Source: Juglans regia (taxonomy: Eukaryota; Streptophyta; Magnoliopsida; Fagales; Juglandaceae). From it: DNA of 64,000 nt. The translations under genes and the position numbers were made by a program. The DNA lies in contig NC_049904.1 of the NCBI RefSeq assembly GCF_001411555.2, positions 34,533,534 to 34,597,533 of the forward strand. The letters run 5' to 3'. Below, in pieces: positions 12,683-22,883 of the stretch (position 1 is its first letter; each line of letters starts with the position of its first letter). A model generated the notes under the pieces. It was not told the origin of the DNA. It ran no database searches and worked only from the letters and a program-made list of their open reading frames with translations.

Positions 12683-13198
12683 AATTATTTATGTTGCATT
12701 TGTATATTTATTCATACGTGTTTATAATGTAGGCTTATCGTTATCAACACGACCTACGAGTGTCTTTACCATTCAACCCTTTCTTGCATCTGCCATTCCA
12801 TTATGTGCATGGTAAATTATATGCTTAAATTGATTTATTATATTTGTTATTTAAATGCAATATAAATTTTGTATTAACCTCTGTCAATATGTTATCCTAT
12901 ATATTTAATATGTATGTCTTCTTATTTAAATGTTTTACTTTATTTATCAATTCAAATGTTCAGGGCACAGAAAACAATTCGTTACTTGAAGAAATAATTG
13001 CCAAAAATTTGAATAGGCCAGGTGCGTCAACTTCAAGCAGTTCTACCGATCCGTTAATAAAAATATCAGAAATTGCCAAAGCCTTAAGGTTTATACCAGT
13101 AATGACGGTATAATTTTATTGTTTAAAATATCTCTTATTTCTTATAAAGAACTATCTTTTTCGCTTCTTTTCTTTTCTTATGTTTTTTTTTAAATATG
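12683..13198 (+). pseudogene. Exon-like fragment of an unrecognised gene (5' part)
   Basis: An open stretch at about 12962-13109 (starting GTENNSLLEE) is preceded by a TTCAG acceptor-like site and followed by ACG|GTATAA. A possible earlier exon lies at about 12731-12810 between TAATGTAG and CATG|GTAAAT. I do not recognise the protein. It may be a captured or decayed gene fragment; the copia element is inserted just upstream. Confidence 0.3.
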
Positions 13199-13520
13199 GA
13201 GATTGGAGGTTGGTTGGGATGAAATGGAGATGGAGGATGAGAACTTCTAAATTGTGTATTATGGATTTGAAAAAAATATAGAGATTGGAGGTTGGTTGGG
13301 ATGAAATGGAGATGGAGCATGACAACTTATAAATTGTGGGTTGTGGATTTGAAACAGTGCATGTTTCTAAATTGTGTATTATGGATTTCAAAAAAATATA
13401 GAGATTGGAGGTTGGTTGAGATAAAATGGAGATGGAGGATGAGAACTTATAAATTATGCGTTGTGGATTTGAAATAGTGCATGTTTCTAAATTAGGTATT
13501 GAGGATTTGAAATATAAGTT
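13199..13520. repeat. Minisatellite, three imperfect units
   Basis: GATTGGAGGTTGGTTG begins at 13201, 13283 and 13403, each followed by an (A/G)ATGGAGATGGAG block and a TAAATTGTG...TTGTGGATTTGAAA block. Spacing is 82 and 120 bp, so units differ by an internal insertion. It lies between the two exon-like fragments. Confidence 0.8.
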
Positions 13521-13762
13521 TAGAATTTGTCAAATGTGTGTTGTGAATTTCAAAAAATACATGTTAAATTTAAAATATTGATTGTTTGTTATGATTCAAT
13601 TAATGTAGTCATACTAAACTTTTATTGATACATTTAATACATGCATGGTCAAAGTCAGGTTTATGATATATCATTTACATCTGTCATTTGATGTGCAGTG
13701 ATCAACATTTGTGGTTAGGCACATTTAAGAAATTATCTTTTTATATGCTTTTATCATTACAG

Positions 13763-13915
13763 GAGGATCATTCGTACATAGAGAACATTGCAAATAGGAT
13801 TCAAGATAAAGAGTGGATAATTGTTTTGGGCGCATTTATGAATGAATTTGGCAAATTGCGCCAAAACAAACTTAATGTATTATCTGTCAATGATATACCT
13901 GGGACAGTAGAATAG
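13763..13915 (+). pseudogene. Exon-like fragment of an unrecognised gene (3' part)
   Basis: Follows an ATTACAG acceptor-like site and reads EDHSYIENIANRIQDKEW and onwards for about 50 residues to TAG. It keeps phase with the fragment ending at 13109, so the two may be neighbouring exons of one 3'-terminal gene piece. No family recognised. Confidence 0.3.
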
Positions 13916-14293
13916 CTATTTTGAAAATTTTCTTCCAGACTTCCAGATATAATGTATAGCTATAAGAAATTTATATGTAATTATGAGATAGCTATTTCTT
14001 TTTATTTGTAATTATGATGATAATGCATTAGCTTCAATAGTTACTTTTTGATCTACAATAAAAAATTGTGTAATTATAAATATGTTCGTGCAAAATTACA
14101 ACTTCCTATATTATAATCATAGATATTTTGCAGATAATATATATATGATTATTTTTATACTCAATGAGAATCTTAAAATATAAACAAAATTATTACATTT
14201 TATAATTATATATATTAACTTATTTTTTATTATTATATATTTTTAGATTTCATAAATTTTATTTTTAAAAATATTTTTTATATTTTCACAATT

Positions 14294-14375
14294 GGGCACA
14301 CGTGCAATGCACGTGTTTGCCCTTTTATAGTATAGATATATAGATATATACTGGCAAGGGCAACACGCGCTTGCC
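14294..14375. repeat. Two adjacent GC-rich hairpins, possible Helitron-type ends
   Basis: 14294-14322 is a 29-nt near-perfect palindrome (GGGCACACGTGCA / TGCACGTGTTTGCCC). 14353-14375 is a second inverted repeat (GGCAA...TTGCC). They sit in otherwise very AT-rich DNA. A GC-rich hairpin near an AT-rich end is typical of Helitron 3' termini, but the CTRR terminus is not clear, so the assignment is tentative. Confidence 0.35.
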
Positions 14376-15840
14376 TAGTTGACCAATTTTGTCATGTTTC
14401 AAATTTTTAACTATAAATAGATATAATTTTATCTATATTTTAAAAAAAAAAAAAATTCTGTTTAGAACATATTATACATATAATCTGTATAATTTTTATA
14501 ATTATAATACAACGACTTATAAGAATCAAGTCATAACTATATACAAATATTTTTAAAGTATATATTACAAAAGCGACAAGTTTTAAAAGAGATATTTAAA
14601 ACATTCAATTTGCTATCTCACGAACGGCATTAACAAATAACACATTCAATTTGTTTTGACGCAAATTTATAATCATATTAATAAAATTATTAAATTTGTT
14701 TAATTATAAGGGATTTTACTAATATATTAATTGATATTTATTAATTGACATGAGGTGTCTAAAATAAATTCTTTATTATTAAATTATATTAAATAACCTT
14801 ACATCAAACATATTAAGTGATATTTTTTGGTAAATGTCTTCTTTTTTCTCCTTCAATTGAATAGTATATCAATTTCTCTTTGAAGTTTTTCATTTAAATT
14901 TTTAAAATATTTTTTATAGCAAAATTTACATAAGAGTTAATAATGATGATATTTGAGAAATTTAAGTATAAATGTTAGCAATATCGTTTCACCAAATCTT
15001 ATTTTTTACTGTAAATTATTGATATTGTATGAATTTAATAGTAAAATATAAGAATTAAATAACAATGTACCAAACATACAAATATACATGCATATATACA
15101 AGAATATAAACATAGATGATATAGTAAATATTTATATTTAAAACAAGAAAATGAAAATTTTATTTAAAAAAAAAGTCTCTAAACGAGACATTAAATTAAC
15201 TAATCTAAATATGCCATATGAATAAATTGAATAAATATTACAAAAAAATAAAATAAAAAATACAATTCAAGTAAAAGCGATAAAAAATACTGAAAAGTAG
15301 AAGAGAAATAAATGAACGGTAAGAATAGTGCAAATGAACAGGTAGTGAAATATTGTCGATCAAGATAAGAACTGAACCAGCTAATCAATGACAAAGAACA
15401 TATAAAGAAACAAAATATAATTAAATTAAAATGTTATTTATTGAATGATGCTATAATAAAAAATTAAGAATGAAAACAAACATAATGAACAAGACAAGCA
15501 TTTATAAAATTGCAAATTGAACAGAGTATAATATTGTAGCAAACAGAAAATGTACACATGCATAATTCAATTTAATAAACAACACATTCTTACATCCAAC
15601 AGACCCCATACTCCTCGAACTCAAAGTCCGACACAACCAACTAGACTGCAGAAAATTTGTTAGTGTAAAAATATATTCAAATCTCACAAAATTCTTTGAA
15701 AAATTGCTTACAGTGATAAAATATAATTTTTGAAATATCAAAGAGGTGCTAGAGGTAGTGGCAAAACAACGTAATAGTGTATTTTGGACTATGGCCATGG
15801 GTCTCAAAATGCCAAATTTTGAATGGGAACAATCTAAAAC
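14376..15840. other. AT-rich intergenic DNA
   Basis: Very AT-rich with many short homopolymer runs. I see no gene or recognisable repeat; the minus-strand ORFs at 15200-15394 and 15502-15807 have no recognisable protein character. Confidence 0.5.
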
Positions 15841-16075
15841 TTGGGATGGCTAGGGAAGCGCTTAGAGGTGTTGGTGAAGCAAATGGTGGTGGTGGTTGGC
15901 CGCGGGTGGCGGCAGTTGAAGCTCAAAATATCCAAATTGGAAAATGAGCTAGAAAGGCTTCAACAGTGGCGGATCGGAGTTAAGGTTGGCTGGTTTAGGT
16001 GGTTGTACGGCTGATGGTGGTGTGGTGAAGAGATGATGGCCATTGGCGGCGTGACGACGGCGTTGGAATTTAAAA

Positions 16076-16394
16076 GGGCCACGGCTTGGATTCCCTCGTG
16101 GCGGTTAACGGCGGCACGATAGGAGCTGACATTGGAAGGGGAGGGACGCCGAACGGAGGAGAAGAGAATGGGCGGGGTGGTGTTGGCCACGCCAGCATGC
16201 GGCAGCGCACTGGACGGGACGAAGAAACGAACGGGCCGCGGCTTGGATTCGCTTGTGGCGGTTAACGGCAGCACGAGAGGGGCTGAGATTGAAAGAGAAT
16301 GAACGCCAGCTGGAGGGGAAGAGAATGAGAGGGGCGGTGTCGGCCATGACGGCGTGCGATGGCGCACTGCAAGAGATGAAGAAACGAACGAGAG
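16076..16394. repeat. GC-rich tandem duplication, about 157-bp unit
   Basis: GGGCC(A/G)CGGCTTGGATTC starts at 16076 and again at 16233. Both units share TGGCGGTTAACGGC, a GAAGAGAATG block and a GAAGAAACGAACG end, with many substitutions. The GC content is much higher than the flanks. ORFs on either strand are artefacts of the skewed composition; no protein family recognised. Confidence 0.75.
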
Positions 16395-16623
16395 AGAGAG
16401 GGGAGGAGGGGCTCGCGCGCGGGAGAAATCAGGAGCAAAATGAGAAGAAGATCAGGGGCAAAACCGAAATTTAGAAATAGAAGCAGGAGCAAAATGGAAA
16501 AAAAAGTATTAGACGAAAAATTGTTCATCCAACATTCACACTTTATATATAAGTAGATATATATATGCATGAATAATCAAGTTAGGGGCACCAGGACATT
16601 AATGCAACGTGATTTATTATATA

Positions 16624-16750
16624 TGAGAAATATTTGTACAAGTCTTAAACACAAAGTGAACTCACTTTAAAAAAGTATGCAAAAATTATTTTTTATTAGT
16701 AAAATTCATTTTTTTATAAAGGATTTGTATGAAATTTATCTAATAATATT
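16624..16750. mobile_element. MITE-like inverted-repeat element (copy E)
   Basis: Arms ATTTGTACAAGTCTTAAAC and GGATTTGTATGAAATTTA are roughly inverted around a TTTATTAGTAAAATTC centre. The same layout and shared words occur at 42291-42452. Degenerate ends, no clear target duplication. Confidence 0.5.
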
Positions 16751-17409
16751 TGAAATTTATATCTAACATTATTCATTATATATATAGCTAGGTGGTGTAC
16801 ATATATACGGCATGTATTGGAATCATGTACGTATATGTTTCCGTGGCGTAGACGGTGATTAATGTTACAGAAATATCTATATATATAATATAATGGAAGT
16901 TGCACACATTATTAAATACACTCACGCGTACGCGCGCACTACATTCGTTAACATGAAATTTTTTTTTTTTTGTTCTATTTTCTGATTGAGACAAGCAGCT
17001 TCTTATATATTTATAAATATATAGGCTTCTTATATATTTATAGAAGCCTAGAAGTCATGTATGCGTTAGCAAGAGAAAGGACGATAAAAAGCAACAAAAC
17101 CGGCTTGGAATTAGCTGATGATCAGTTTGCTTTAATGGAATTTACGTACGACTTCACTCTAATAAACTTTATTATTTTAGTCACTCCAACAAGACATCAA
17201 TTATTTCCTATCGACATTAATAATAGATATTAATCTATACATTCACATATATGCAACGAATTCGATCCAGTATTCAAAATTGCATATCTATCTACAATAA
17301 TATATCTTACATTGGCAGCTTGTAACTACTTACTTGCGACAATAAGAATGGAAGTTACCAGTTAGTAAGCAACAAGGTTGCAAAATAAGGGAGGTGGGGG
17401 CTCAGGTTA
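16751..17409. other. Intergenic region downstream of the PPR gene
   Basis: AT-rich with a CGTACGCGCGC patch near 16926 and poly(T) at 16962-16972. The 17350-17409 part is probably the 3' UTR of the minus-strand PPR gene. No gene seen. Confidence 0.5.
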
Positions 17410-20202
17410 TCACCAATAATCTTTACATGAGCACTGGCCACCACAGAAGCAATGAAACCCCGAAGAATCTCTTAGGAATATCTCTCTTTTGGTAACAACC
17501 GAAACATACTTCAAGAATGTGTGGCAGTCTCCACAAAGAATAATGTTCTTCACGATCCGAATAGGTTTTCCGGGCCTGGTCATCAGAAGCCCGCAAGTTG
17601 CTGCTAGTTTTGCACTATGATAGAATAAGAAATCCTTCTTCTGATGCTCTTCTACGTCATGAACCACAAAGCTTGTGTCTGGAGCATATCCAGCTTTTAG
17701 ACATTCTAAGATTAGTATTTCTAATCCACTGTAGATATCTTTGGTTTGGGGATGGGATTTATCTCTTGCATAGAAATAATGTATTTTATCCTGACAAATG
17801 ATCCAACTTTGACCTGGGTGTTTCCTAAACCCCCTTTCTCTCATTTCTTCCCTCACCATTTCAGAGCAGTGCCATCTCCCAGATGCTGAATACAGATTTG
17901 ATACAAGTATGTACGTTGATGGGTCTTTTGGCTCCATAGCAAGTATACGGTTTTTGACCCGTTCTCCAATTGTTTTTTTCATATGCATTCTGCAACTATC
18001 AAGCAATGCTCGCCAAACGGAAGCTTCTGGCTTAAAAGGCATTTTGTTGATCACTTCCTCGGCTTCTTCTAGTAGACCCCAATAACCCAAAACGCCGATA
18101 AAGGATACATAATGTTCTGAAGACGGCTCGATTTCATAAATGATCTTCATTGAGAGAAACAAACTACGACAATCATCAACTAAATTGGAGTTTGTGATCC
18201 GATAAGCTGAAATGATCAAAACAAATGTAACTTTGTCGGGTTTTATGCCTATCTTCTTCATCTTTGACCAGTAGGCCAAGGCCTCATCACCCCGTCTGTG
18301 GAGAACCAGGCCGGCAAGCAAACTGTTCCATGAAACTGTATCATGTCTAGGCATATCATTGAATATTTGAATTGCATCATCCATGTTCCAACACTTTGAA
18401 TACATGCTAATCGTGGCATTTCCTACCCTTAAATCAGATAAAAAACCCGATTTGAGAACATGGCTGTGCATTTGCTTTCCCATGTGATGACATCCTATAG
18501 TTCCACAGAGACCGAGTGCTGAAGTTGATGCAACTTCATCCACAACCATTGTTCCTCCTGATTGACTAATGTTGAATAGAGAAATTGCCTCATCTGGCCG
18601 TCCATTTCGAGCGTAACCACATATCATCGAAGTCCTAATCATGGAGCTTTCCCAGTCTAATGGCCACCGACCGAATATCTTTTTGGCATCTGCCATCCTG
18701 CCACACTTTGTACACATATCAAGCAGCGCTGCTTCAATATAGGCATTTGCCCCGTATTCAATCTTAAGGATGAACCCATGAATCTGCTCACTCATTTTAC
18801 AATCCATGAGCAATCCATAAGCATTAAGAATGCTTGTCAAAGTGAATTCTGTTAACTCTACTCTCTCATTCACCATGTTTACAAATACTTCCAGTGCCCT
18901 AAAGCCCTTGCCATTTCGACATAATCCTGCCAAAAGAGCATTATAAGAAAAAGAATTCCTCTCGGGCATCTTGTCAAATATTTCCACTGCCAAATCCACC
19001 AAGCCAAAATCCATATATGCTGTAATCATTTCCGTCCAAGTGATAATATCTCTAAGGGGCATCCTCTGAAACAAAGCCGTCACATCCTCTGCCCTCCCAC
19101 ACTCAGTGTAGAATCCAATCAGCGCATTGCTGACACTCAAATTGGCCTCCAACCCAACCTTGATTGCATAAGCATGAACTTCTCTGCCTTTCATGAAAGA
19201 AGCACTGCCAGCACAAGCGGTCAAAAGGATTGAAAGTGTAAAATGATCAACTCTAAGCCCATCATTTCTCTTCATATCACCAAACAATTCAAATGTCTTA
19301 TCGTACATGCAATCCTTTACGACACTCGACATAACACTATTCCACGACGTAACATCCCTATGCGGCATTTCACCAAACAATTTAAGGACAAAATCCAAAC
19401 ACCCACACTTACCATACAACCCAACTAGCGCATTCGAAACAAAACTAGAATCCAAATATCCAAGTTTGATGACCGTAGCGTGAACTTGTAAACCCAAATG
19501 CAACTCCAATATCCGAATACAAGCAGTCAAAATTGCAACAAAGCTGTACTCATTAGGCTCAATACCCGAGTCCCTCATCCGAAAGAAAAGCTCCACCGCC
19601 TCGTCTCCTCTATTCGACTTTGAAAAACCCGATATCAAAGCGGTATAAGACACCACGTTCGGGCACGAAAGGCCCAAGAAAACACCATAAGCGTCAGAAA
19701 CAAGACCCAGCTTGAGGTAAGCGGCAATTAGAGCATTACCCAGACGAGTGTGTTCCTCAAGCTTGAGAATGCACGCGTGGACAGCCTTGGCGAGCTGGGC
19801 GTCGCCATATCGAGACGAGAGGCGAAGCATTTTGAATAAAGCGTCAATAACAGAGGCTTCTTCGTTGTCTGGTGAAGAAGAAGGGGGACTAAAACACTCT
19901 GGGGAGAAAAGGATTTGCGGGGATGAAAAGGATTGGGTAGGATAAGTGGAGAAGTGGAGCTGCTGGTAAGGTCTGCTTTGGAAGAGAGAAAGAGAAGGGA
20001 ATGTTGGTGGTGGAGGTGGTGGTCTTGGGTTATTGGATATTAAGGGGAAGTGGAAAAGGGGGTTATGGGGCGGGGAGGAAAAGAGAAGGGAGTGAGGAAG
20101 AGAGTTATAAGAAGCGGCGGCTGCGACGGGGGTGATTGTGGGTTGGATAACGGTGGCCATTGTCTCCTTCACCGTAAGACTCCGTAACTTCGACAGAGGC
20201 AA
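17410..20202 (-). CDS. EMB175: DYW-class pentatricopeptide repeat protein, EMB175-like
   Basis: Intronless ORF of 930 residues. A low-complexity S/P-rich N-terminus suggests an organellar targeting peptide; PPR tracts with the P-L-S pattern follow from about residue 120 (for example VSYTALISGFSKSNRGDEA, DVTSWNSVMSSV). The C-terminus has E/E+ motifs, the PG box (HPGQSWI) and a DYW domain ending CSCKDYW. Such proteins bind organellar RNA one base per repeat and often direct C-to-U editing. In the DYW domain the usual HSExLA reads HSAKLA at residues 862-867, so the deaminase glutamate is missing, while CGDCH and CSC remain. Repeat spacing and tail fit Arabidopsis EMB175 (At5g03800, needed for embryo development). 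A second in-frame ATG at residue 15 is an alternative start. Confidence 0.92.
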   Translation of the reverse strand: MPLSKLRSLTVKETMATVIQPTITPVAAAASYNSLPHSLLFSSPPHNPLFHFPLISNNPRPPPPPPTFPSLSLFQSRPYQQLHFSTYPTQSFSSPQILFSPECFSPPSSSPDNEEASVIDALFKMLRLSSRYGDAQLAKAVHACILKLEEHTRLGNALIAAYLKLGLVSDAYGVFLGLSCPNVVSYTALISGFSKSNRGDEAVELFFRMRDSGIEPNEYSFVAILTACIRILELHLGLQVHATVIKLGYLDSSFVSNALVGLYGKCGCLDFVLKLFGEMPHRDVTSWNSVMSSVVKDCMYDKTFELFGDMKRNDGLRVDHFTLSILLTACAGSASFMKGREVHAYAIKVGLEANLSVSNALIGFYTECGRAEDVTALFQRMPLRDIITWTEMITAYMDFGLVDLAVEIFDKMPERNSFSYNALLAGLCRNGKGFRALEVFVNMVNERVELTEFTLTSILNAYGLLMDCKMSEQIHGFILKIEYGANAYIEAALLDMCTKCGRMADAKKIFGRWPLDWESSMIRTSMICGYARNGRPDEAISLFNISQSGGTMVVDEVASTSALGLCGTIGCHHMGKQMHSHVLKSGFLSDLRVGNATISMYSKCWNMDDAIQIFNDMPRHDTVSWNSLLAGLVLHRRGDEALAYWSKMKKIGIKPDKVTFVLIISAYRITNSNLVDDCRSLFLSMKIIYEIEPSSEHYVSFIGVLGYWGLLEEAEEVINKMPFKPEASVWRALLDSCRMHMKKTIGERVKNRILAMEPKDPSTYILVSNLYSASGRWHCSEMVREEMRERGFRKHPGQSWIICQDKIHYFYARDKSHPQTKDIYSGLEILILECLKAGYAPDTSFVVHDVEEHQKKDFLFYHSAKLAATCGLLMTRPGKPIRIVKNIILCGDCHTFLKYVSVVTKREIFLRDSSGFHCFCGGQCSCKDYW

Positions 20203-20519
20203 GTACTACGTTCGTAGGATGATGTGTTTCGCTAATTCGCTTGGATGTTCGTCAACCGCGCTTCTTCCGTTTTTGACTTCCAGTTCATCATCTTTGCGCA
20301 TCATATTATATTTATTTATTTATACTTATTTTACTTTTTAAACTAATTAAATTATTCTACTCATTATTTATATACTACACATTTAATAAAAAAAAATTAT
20401 GTATAATATATAGTGTGAAAATAATGAATAAAACTTTTCTAAAAATAATCTAGGTACAAGTTTCAAATAGACAAACTTTACAAGCTCTTTGTAAAAAAGT
20501 AGGTGCCTCCAACATAAAA
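20203..20519. other. Promoter side of the PPR gene
   Basis: AT-rich upstream region. The stretch from about 20430 to 20530 (TAGGTACAAGTTTCAAATAGACAAAC) shares words with the MITE-like elements at 16624 and 42291, so a truncated copy may be present. Confidence 0.4.
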
Positions 20520-20530
20520 AATGTCGAGTT

Positions 20531-21540
20531 CTATCGTGTAAGTATATCAGTACAAAGGCCCTTCTTGGATGTTAGGCCCGCAGATCTTGAAGCAACTTTG
20601 AATTTCTCCAACCTCGAAGGAGAAGATCTTACACATCTCACAGCAGTCCTGACCCGAGCAATCGAGTAATGAAGATCTCTCAAACCATCAATAACAATAA
20701 AATTCAGAATATGTGCCGCACATCTCATATGCAGACACTCACCACCCAAAATTGTCTTATTTGTTTATCTAAGATTGGTCTTCAGATGTCTCAATGTGAT
20801 ATCATTAGACGAGACATTATCAACTATGACTGTAAGAACTTGGGTCAACCTCCACTCCTTTATTACGACCTCTAAGGCCTTCCCAATTGTCTCACTCTTA
20901 TGATCGGTGATTTGACAAAATTTTATAATTTTCTTATGCAATGTTCAATTACAATCAATAAAATGTACAGTTAAAAATATATAATTAAAATTTTGGACTG
21001 ATGTCCAAGTATCAGTGGTAAGGCAAACAAATTGACCGGCCAATTCACCCCTCAACTTCTATTTTTCAGACCAGAAATATTTTTTTACATCATTTGCCAC
21101 CATGTGGCGAGAATGAATATTAAACATTGGTTTCAAGTAGCGAGCAAATACTTGGAACACTTTCCCATCAACAACTTGAAAATGTAGCTTGTCCATGATG
21201 ACCATACGAGATAGATGTCTTCTATACTCATCGGGATCATACTTAGTATACTCCCTCAAAGTTACACCCCACTAATCTCATCCGTCATTTTTTGAAGTTC
21301 AATTTTTAACCTAGATTGGTTCTTCTCTTGTAATAATCTTAATATTAGACTTTTTTTACATTACTCTTCTAAGTGCACCTTTAATTGTGAGGTGACATGT
21401 TTCTTATAGTGGCCATCCATAGATTTTTTTCACAATGGTTACACTTGGCGAGGTTATTGGGGTCACCACCCTCTAGTTTGGTGAAATGAGTCCAAACTAT
21501 AGAAGCAGGTTTCTTGTTGGGTTTGGGGGCGGGGCAAGGT
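20531..21540 (-). pseudogene. hAT transposase remnant with BED zinc finger
   Basis: Pieces in order: SIVWTHFTKLEGGDPNNLAK with CNHC (BED finger, about 21530-21440); RHLSRMVIMDKLHFQVVDG to KYFWSEK (21259-21059); TTDTWTSVQN; SETIGKALEVVIKEWRLTQ with VDNVSSNDITL; then GGECLHMRCAAHILNF and VRSSPSRLEKF (20749-20531). These match the order in plant hAT transposases. Stops and frameshifts separate the pieces and the C-terminal dimerisation domain is absent. Confidence 0.85.
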
Positions 21541-22553
21541 GCCGTAGAGGTAGGTGTTGGGCCAGGGGTAGGGGTACCCTAGGCATAGAAATGAGAGCTC
21601 ACACTAGAATCTGCTGGTATATTCATTAGCTCAAGCAAACAAGAAATCTGAAATTAAAGCAAACATAGCAACATGCCAAATAATTAACATCCAAGCATTA
21701 ACATATATATTGAAAGTTGGAAGATCAAACATCAAACATAAAAAAAATAAAAATAAATAAATTAAATTAAATTAAATTAGATACCCAATTAATACCAAAA
21801 TTCGATAATTTGAATATGTACGTTGATTGTTATCTTTTATTTTTGTGTTGGCAAATTCACGTGTCAAAATATGTTCTTGTGTTAAAATATTCAGTGTCAA
21901 GGGGTAAGTTGGTGATGAATTCGATACAGGACTTGAAAGATTCTAGTTTATGTATGTTGTTTTTTGGGAAAAAACTAGTCAAAGTTAAAACGGAAATATA
22001 TCTTGATCTATACATTGGATGAAGGGAAACTTGGTGACGTTGAAAAGTTTATTCAAGATTTTATAACTTTGTATTTCATAGAAATTTTCCTTTTTAGTGT
22101 TTAGTGTGTCAAAACTAAACATATTGAGGTGAATTTTTCCACCTCAAAACTTACCATATTGAGGATTGAAACCCTAATTTAGCGTTCCAATCCAAAACTC
22201 TAAAATAATTTAGGGATTTCAATCGGTTTCAAAAAAAATGAAAAAATAAACCAATCACGAAGAGGTTCACACACAAACACACTGCACAGATCAAACATCA
22301 ACCATTCAAACCAGTGAACCACATGCACAATCAAGTCTCCATAGCACACAATTCACAAAATCTCATCCTCCATTTCCAATTAAACTCTATCCTTCCTCCA
22401 ATCTCCATTCCATAAAATAAATATCACAAAAAATTGTAGTAGATTTAGGGTTTCTTACCTTCAGCGACGGAGATGAAGATGGAGTCAAGGAAGGCTGCAG
22501 TGACGGCTATGGTGACTACGAGCGACGAAGCGAGACACAGAGAGTGCGACGAC

Positions 22554-22556
<3 letters not shown>

Positions 22557-22584
<28 letters not shown>
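22557..22584. repeat. (GA)n microsatellite in the hAT remnant
   Basis: About 14 GA units within the decayed hAT element. Confidence 0.8.
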
Positions 22585-22883
22585 GGAAACGGCGTCGTTT
22601 CGTTATGGGTATGTTTGAAAAAAAAACCCAGACATGAAATGATGTCATTTCATGCTTAGTTTTTTTTATATATATATATATATACTTATATATATTTATA
22701 ATACAAGACGGGGCGTGGGATTTCTAGGGCGGGGGTCGCCCCTATCCTACCCCCGCCCCTGCCCTCGCCTTGGGGGGTCAGATGCGGGTGGGGCCACCCG
22801 CCCCCCACATCTGACGGATGGGGTGCTCCACCCCGTTGAAAGGGGGCGGAGCGGAAGCACCCTGCCCACTCCTAGTAATTGTT

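Larger units (their letters stand above)
20520..22883 (-). mobile_element. Decayed hAT transposon (RICESLEEPER-like)
   Basis: Reading the minus strand from 22883, the element begins TAGGAGTGGGCAGGG, followed by a strongly GC-rich subterminal region, as in many plant hAT elements. Recognisable transposase pieces then run to about 20530: BED-type zinc finger, central domain and the LHMRCAAHI block. No matching right terminus or 8-bp target duplication was found at 20520, so the left end (window coordinates) is truncated. Confidence 0.8.

Noticed and set aside
13199..13520. CRISPR array
   Set aside because: Only three imperfect, long units with unequal spacing in a plant genome; it is a minisatellite.
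15960..16570. Several overlapping ORFs of 80-135 codons
   Set aside because: They arise from a GC-rich tandem duplication; frames disagree between units and no family is recognised.
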